A program made the translations under genes and the position numbers. DNA of 9,301 nucleotides from an uncultured delta proteobacterium (lineage in GTDB: Bacteria > Myxococcota_A > Polyangia > Polyangiales > Ga0077539). The stretch's first letter is position 1, and the number at the start of each line of letters is the position of its first letter. The DNA lies in contig CAIOSS010001257.1 in NCBI GenBank assembly GCA_903860995.1, positions 1 to 9,301 of the forward strand, read 5' to 3'. A model generated the notes under the pieces. That model did no database searches. It saw nothing but the letters and a program-made list of their open reading frames with translations, and had not been told where the DNA came from. Shown here piece by piece: positions 5,727 through 9,301 of the stretch.

Positions 5727-6585
5727 CACGCCCGGGAGGGGCTCCGATGCCGAGCTCCTCGGCGCGCTCGCGCAGCAGCACGGCGACCACTCGCGCCATC
5801 GCGAGGGGAAAGAAGACCATCGCAACGTCGAGGGCGAAGGACAACGGCAGGGCGAGCAACGGCAGCGGGACCAGCAGCACGCGCACCAGCCCGAAGGCGG
5901 CACCCTTCGCGGCGAGCCACGCGACCGCCAGGGCCGCGAGCACGGCCACGGTGCGCGCGTAGTCGACCGGGATCCGGCCCACGAGCGCGAACATCGGCAG
6001 CGGGTTGAGCGCCCGCGAGAACGAGCCGCCGTACGCCGTCGAGGCCAGCGCGGCGGGGAGCAGGGCGACCGCCCAGAGGGCGCCGACCAGGCCGAGCGCC
6101 CACCTCGCCGGGCCGTCGAGGCGCAGCGCGCAGGCCAGCGGGAGCGCCGGGATCACCATCGCCGCCACGCCCTGCATCACCGGGAGCGCGAGGTCCCACC
6201 AGGACTGGAAATCGGCCGCGGGCGGCGCCTCCTCCTCGCCGCGCGCACCGCGCTGCACCACCACGAAGACGTAGCTGCAGAGGGCGCCCAGGGAGAGCAT
6301 CCCGCCCACCATCGGGATCTTGCTGAAGAGCACCACCCCGAGCCCCAGGGCCAGCCAGGTGATCCAGTTGTCGCCCTTCGCCGGCCAGCGCACGGCGTCT
6401 GCGAGTTCGTCCTTCAACGGGCGGCGATCCCGGCGCAGCACCGCGCCCGTCACCATTCCGCAGGTCGGGCACACCAGCAGCGTGCCGCTACCGGCGGGCA
6501 CCGCCCGACACTCGCTCTCCGGGTGGTCGGCCTCGCAGCGACGGCAGTATCGGAGCGCGGGCGCGGCGGCCGGGGCGTTCATCAT
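5662..6585 (-). CDS. zinc-ribbon multi-pass membrane protein (DUF4013-like)
   Basis: The product is 307 aa. The ATG at 6585 is chosen because AGGAG lies seven bases upstream; a second ATG follows immediately. The N-terminus has two CxxC pairs (Cys14/17 and Cys39/42, the second reading VCPTCG), a rubredoxin-like zinc ribbon on the cytoplasmic side. After it come about six hydrophobic segments, starting with NWITWLALGLGVVLF and a SKIPMVGGMLSLGALCSYVF hairpin. Next is a polar PAADFQSWWDLALPVMQG stretch. The order 'WP..GDNW', glycine-rich hairpin, 'GEEE.PP..DF.SWWDL' recalls DUF4013/Yip1-like bacterial membrane proteins, but I give that family only moderate weight. The small cytoplasmic ribbon suggests binding of a partner. 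The C-terminal Ala/Gly-rich tail overlaps the methyltransferase gene on the other strand. It diverges from the regulator gene at 6747, with 161 bp between them. Confidence 0.75.
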   Translation of the reverse strand: MMNAPAAAPALRYCRRCEADHPESECRAVPAGSGTLLVCPTCGMVTGAVLRRDRRPLKDELADAVRWPAKGDNWITWLALGLGVVLFSKIPMVGGMLSLGALCSYVFVVVQRGARGEEEAPPAADFQSWWDLALPVMQGVAAMVIPALPLACALRLDGPARWALGLVGALWAVALLPAALASTAYGGSFSRALNPLPMFALVGRIPVDYARTVAVLAALAVAWLAAKGAAFGLVRVLLVPLPLLALPLSFALDVAMVFFPLAMARVVAVLLRERAEELGIGAPPGRVSAVSGGAAAGAAAPRRACAR

Positions 6586-6690
6586 CAGGGCTCTCCTGCT
6601 GGGGTCGTGCAGGTGGTCTGGTGCCCTCGCAACGCCACCCCGCGATCTTCCCACGGCAGGCCCGGCGGGATCGCTCCCCCGCCGCCCTGA

Positions 6691-6719
6691 TTGACACAAG
6701 CGCCCGACGGGCGTAGCCG
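6691..6719 (+). promoter_or_regulatory. candidate promoter of the regulator-metH operon
   Basis: A perfect TTGACA -35 hexamer lies at 6691-6696. After 17 bp the sequence is TAGCCG (6714-6719), a weak -10 match (T and A only). It faces the regulator gene and ends about 28 bp before its ATG. The spacer contains the CGCCC/GGGCG dyad. The -35 is good; the -10 assignment is uncertain. Confidence 0.4.
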
Positions 6720-6739
6720 TATCCGTACATCGGCATACG
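6701..6739. promoter_or_regulatory. candidate operator: two inverted repeats before the ArsR-type regulator
   Basis: The first dyad is CGCCC-GAC-GGGCG (6701-6713), inside the promoter spacer. The second is CGTAT (6718-6722) with ATACG (6735-6739), containing an inner CCG (6723-6725) / CGG (6731-6733) pair, just upstream of the start codon. ArsR-family proteins bind imperfect palindromes overlapping their own promoters, so both are positioned for autoregulation. Which is used, if either, cannot be told from the sequence alone. Confidence 0.4.
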
Positions 6740-6746
6740 CGGATTC

Positions 6747-7700
6747 ATGGACCTCTCCCAATACGTTGGCGCCTTGAACCTGCTCGGCGACGAGAGCCGC
6801 CTGCGGCTGTGCGCGCTGCTCCGCGAGCGGGAACTGAGCGTGACCGACCTCGTCCGCGTAACGGGCATCTCGCAGTCCCGGGTCTCCACCCACCTTGCAC
6901 GGCTGCGGGAGGGCGGCTTCGTGCGCGACCGGCGCGAGGGCCAGCACGCCTTCTACGCGCTCGCGCTCGACACGCTGCCGGGCGCGGCGCGAGGGATCCT
7001 CGACGAGGCCATCGCGGCGGCCGACCCGACCCTCGACGGCGACCAGCGACGCCTGGCCGAGCTCGAGGCCGAGCGCCGCGGCGCGCTGCCGGAGTCCTTC
7101 ATCGGCGAGATGGAGCGGCACTACTCCCCGGGGCGCACCTGGCAATCGCTCGCGGCTGGATACGCGGCGCTGGTGCGCCTGGGCGACGTGCTCGACGTCG
7201 GCTCTGGCGATGGCGCGGCGGTGAGCTCGCTGGCCTCCGGGTGCCGCTCGCTCACCTGCATCGACGCGAGCCCGCGGATGGTCGACGCGGCCCGTGAGCG
7301 CCTCGCCGCGCACCCGGGCGCGCGCGTGCTGGTCGTCGACGCTGGCGCCTTGCCCTTCGAGGCAGGCTCCTTCGACACGGTGCTGGTCTTCCATACGCTC
7401 ACCTACGCCGAGCAGCCGTCGCGGGTTCTGGCCGAGTGCGCGCGGGTGCTTCGGCCGGGCGGGCGGCTGGTGCTCCTGTCGCTCGATCAGCACAAGCAGC
7501 GGGAGGTCACCGCGCCCTTCGGCGAGCGCCACGCGGGCTTCTCTCCGAGTGCGCTGCGCGGCCTGCTCTCCCACGCCGGGCTGCGGGTCGCCTCGGTCGA
7601 GGTCGTCTGTCGCGAGTCCAAGAAGCCCCACTTCCAGGTCGTGCTTGCCATCGCCGAGCAACCAGGGTCCCCCGTCACCGAACGCGGCCAGGCCGGCTGA
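6747..7700 (+). CDS. sahR: ArsR-type HTH / SAM-methyltransferase fusion regulator (SahR-like)
   Basis: The product is 317 aa. Residues 1-75 are a winged helix-turn-helix of ArsR type: LNLLGDESRLRLCALLRE, then a recognition helix ISQSRVSTHLARLREGG and the wing GFVRDRREGQHAFYAL. A helical linker (about 80-140) leads to a class I methyltransferase fold. SAM-binding motif I, VLDVGSGDGAAVS, is at about 148-160; the acidic end of strand 2 is in CIDASPRMVDAA (171-182); VDAGALPFEAGSFDTVLVFH follows at about 197-216, then RVLRPGGRLVLLS. The domain architecture is that of SahR, described in Desulfovibrio as an S-adenosylhomocysteine-responsive repressor of methionine-cycle genes. The neighbour metH, 33 bp downstream on the same strand, agrees. 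The methyltransferase domain is probably a SAH/SAM sensor, though catalysis is not excluded. The Shine-Dalgarno is weak (GGA close to the ATG). The symbol is by architecture and context. Confidence 0.8.
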   Translation: MDLSQYVGALNLLGDESRLRLCALLRERELSVTDLVRVTGISQSRVSTHLARLREGGFVRDRREGQHAFYALALDTLPGAARGILDEAIAAADPTLDGDQRRLAELEAERRGALPESFIGEMERHYSPGRTWQSLAAGYAALVRLGDVLDVGSGDGAAVSSLASGCRSLTCIDASPRMVDAARERLAAHPGARVLVVDAGALPFEAGSFDTVLVFHTLTYAEQPSRVLAECARVLRPGGRLVLLSLDQHKQREVTAPFGERHAGFSPSALRGLLSHAGLRVASVEVVCRESKKPHFQVVLAIAEQPGSPVTERGQAG

Positions 7701-7733
7701 CCGCGTCGCTCATCCCAGAGGTCAGAGTCCCCT

Positions 7734-9301
7734 ATGCGCCACCCGATCGAAAAGCTGCTCCAGGAACGCATCCTCATCATCGACGGCGCGATGGGCACGA
7801 CCATCCGCACGTACGGGATGACCGAGGCCGACATCCGCGCCGCGCGCTTCGCCGGCTCGAAGAAGGACCTGCTCAACAACGGCGACCTGTTCTCGCTGAC
7901 GCAGCCCGAGATGATCGGTGACATCCACCGGCGCTTCCTGGAGGCCGGGGCGGACATCATCGAGACCAACACCTTCGGGGCGACGAGCATCACGCAGAGC
8001 GAGTTCTTCGTCGACGACCCGCGCGAGCACGGCGGCCGCAAGGACGCGGCGTTCTACCAGCGCATCCTGGAGGACGACTTCCTCAACGGGCTCGCGTGGG
8101 AGATCAACGAGCAGTCCGCGCGCCAGTGCCGCGCCTGGGCCGACCGCGTGGCCAGCGCCGACGGCCGAGCCCGCTTCGTGGCGGGCGCCATCGGCCCGCT
8201 CACGGTGTCGCTCTCCAACTCTCCCGACGCCGACGACGCGGGCTTCCGCGTGGTGACCTTCGACCAGGTGAAGGCCGCGTACGCCCTCCAGATCCGGGCG
8301 CTCATCGCGGGCGGGTCGGACCTGCTCCTGGTCGAGACGATCTTCGACTCGCTCAACGCCAAGGCCGCGCTCGTGGCCATCCGCGAGGTCTTCGACCAGG
8401 ACGGGCGCGAGCTCCCGGTGATGATCTCCGCGGCCGTCGGCCGCGGGGGCGAGACCATGATCTCCGCGCAGACCATCGAGGCCTTCTGGGCCGCGGTCGA
8501 GCATGTCCGCCCGCTCTCCGTGGGGCTCAACTGCTCGCTCGGCCCGGACCTCATCTACCCCTTCCTCGCCGACCTCTCGGCGGCCGCGGACGTGGCGATC
8601 TCCTGCTACCCCAACGCGGGCCTGCCCAACCCGCTCTCCGCCACGGGCTTCGACCTCGAGCCGGCGGACATGGCGCGCTTCCTCGGGGGCTTCGCCCAGG
8701 CCGGGCTCGTCAACATCGCGGGCGGCTGCTGCGGCAACACGCCGGAGCACATCGCGGCGATCGCGAAGGCCCTCGACGGGAGGCACCCGCGGGGGTTCGC
8801 GCCGCGCGCCGAAGGGCGGGTGGTGAGCATCCCCGCCGCTGACGCCGGGCCGCGCCCGCTGCGGCTCTCCGGCTCGCAGCCCTTCGTGCAGCAGCCGGGC
8901 GTGTTCATGATGATCGGCGAGCGCACCAACGTGGCGGGCTCGCCGCGCTTCGCGAAGCTCATCAAGGAGGGCAACTACGAGGAGGCGGTGAGCATCGCCC
9001 GCCAGCAGGTGGAGAACGGCGCCAACATCATCGACGTCTGCATGGACGAGGGGATGATCGACGGGGTCGCAGCGATGACGCGCTTTCTGCTGCTGCTCGC
9101 GAGCGAGCCCGAGGTGGCGAAGGCGCCCTTCATGGTCGACTCGTCGAAGTGGGAGGTCATCGAGGCGGGCCTCAAGTGCCTGCAGGGCAAGGGGATCGTG
9201 AACTCCATCTCCCTGAAGGAGGGCGAGGAGAGGTTCCGGCAGAGCGCGGCGGCGGTCTTGAAGTACGGCGCCGCGGTGGTGGTGATGGCCTTCGACGAGA
9301 G
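7734..9301 (+). CDS. metH: cobalamin-dependent methionine synthase, N-terminal part (right edge cuts gene)
   Basis: Transfers a methyl group from methyltetrahydrofolate via cobalamin to homocysteine. From the ATG at 7734 the frame stays open for 522 codons to the window end. Residues 1 to about 350 form the homocysteine-binding barrel: ILIIDGAMGTTIRTYGM, ADIIETNTFGAT, FVAGAIGPL, VETIFDSLNAKAAL. The three zinc ligands are Cys267 in GLNCSLGPD and Cys332/Cys333 in GGCCGNTPEH. From about residue 383 the folate-binding domain begins with MMIGERTNVAGS, followed by RQQVENGANIIDVCMDEGM, MVDSSKWEVIEAGLKC, GKGIVNSISLKEGE and VVVMAFDE, all standard MetH motifs. The cobalamin-binding and activation domains lie beyond the edge if present. 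Only 33 bp separate it from the SahR-like gene, and no B12 or SAM riboswitch is visible there, so it is probably cotranscribed and regulated by that protein. Confidence 0.96.
   Translation, partial: MRHPIEKLLQERILIIDGAMGTTIRTYGMTEADIRAARFAGSKKDLLNNGDLFSLTQPEMIGDIHRRFLEAGADIIETNTFGATSITQSEFFVDDPREHGGRKDAAFYQRILEDDFLNGLAWEINEQSARQCRAWADRVASADGRARFVAGAIGPLTVSLSNSPDADDAGFRVVTFDQVKAAYALQIRALIAGGSDLLLVETIFDSLNAKAALVAIREVFDQDGRELPVMISAAVGRGGETMISAQTIEAFWAAVEHVRPLSVGLNCSLGPDLIYPFLADLSAAADVAISCYPNAGLPNPLSATGFDLEPADMARFLGGFAQAGLVNIAGGCCGNTPEHIAAIAKALDGRHPRGFAPRAEGRVVSIPAADAGPRPLRLSGSQPFVQQPGVFMMIGERTNVAGSPRFAKLIKEGNYEEAVSIARQQVENGANIIDVCMDEGMIDGVAAMTRFLLLLASEPEVAKAPFMVDSSKWEVIEAGLKCLQGKGIVNSISLKEGEERFRQSAAAVLKYGAAVVVMAFDE

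Noticed and set aside
6664..6683. GGCGGG/CCCGCC hairpin before the regulator gene
   Set aside because: No T-run follows, and such GC hairpins are frequent at this base composition. It is not convincing as a terminator or riboswitch.
6585..7661. Minus-strand frame opposite the ArsR/methyltransferase gene
   Set aside because: No recognisable domain and shadow-like composition; the plus strand encodes clear HTH and SAM-binding motifs.
7701..7733. Possible SAM or cobalamin riboswitch before metH
   Set aside because: The gap is only 33 nt, too short for any known SAM or B12 riboswitch.
7722..8786. Minus-strand frame opposite metH
   Set aside because: Antisense to a strongly conserved enzyme; its translation is Arg/Val/Gly-rich with no motif.
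1..9301. CRISPR array, complete insertion sequence or toxin-antitoxin pair
   Set aside because: I saw no regularly spaced repeats, no transposase with terminal inverted repeats, and no recognisable toxin or antitoxin on either strand.

Overview
The window is GC-rich DNA with very strong G/C preference at third codon positions. It carries secreted lipoprotein genes with a cysteine spacing (CxC, then GxQxC, then CxC) that I associate with myxobacteria, particularly Polyangia/Sandaracinus-like lineages. A myxobacterial or related 'deltaproteobacterial' chromosome is therefore my best guess; this is inference and no marker gene proves it.

Left region (1-2465). A minus-strand cluster reads leftward: a small C-terminally anchored hypothetical protein (1541-1921, start uncertain), a YccF-family inner-membrane protein (995-1435), a lipoprotein whose ATG overlaps the yccF stop codon (354-998), and a gene running off the left edge (1-293). 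Diverging from it on the plus strand is a second lipoprotein (1920-2465) with a Cys-rich N-terminal segment and a TPR-like C-terminus.

Middle region (2466-4857). This is a mobile-element zone. Directly after the lipoprotein stop lies the remnant of one serine recombinase (end of the recombinase domain plus zinc ribbon). It is joined to a ParB-N-like fragment that begins a tightly overlapping chain: ParB-like ORF, 31-aa ORF, 48-aa ORF, intact large serine recombinase. The recombinase ORF reads into an intact tRNA-Glu(UUC) gene on the opposite strand. Its last 12 codons are antisense tRNA and its stop codon lies in the antisense of the anticodon loop. This suggests that a recombinase-bearing element is abutted to the 3' end of the tRNA gene.

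Right region (4858-9301). An orphan DNA amino-methyltransferase (about 4956-5726, plus) converges on, and overlaps by about 65 bp, a zinc-ribbon membrane protein (5662-6585, minus). Divergent from the latter is an ArsR-type HTH/SAM-methyltransferase fusion of the SahR kind (6747-7700). After only 33 bp comes metH, cobalamin-dependent methionine synthase (from 7734, cut by the right edge). The pair looks like a two-gene operon in which a SAM/SAH-sensing regulator controls the methionine cycle. Inverted repeats just upstream of the regulator are candidate operators.

The least ordinary parts are the recombinase/tRNA overlap with its upstream overlapping small ORFs, and the regulator-metH module. 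I see no CRISPR array, rRNA, complete insertion sequence or clear defence operon.
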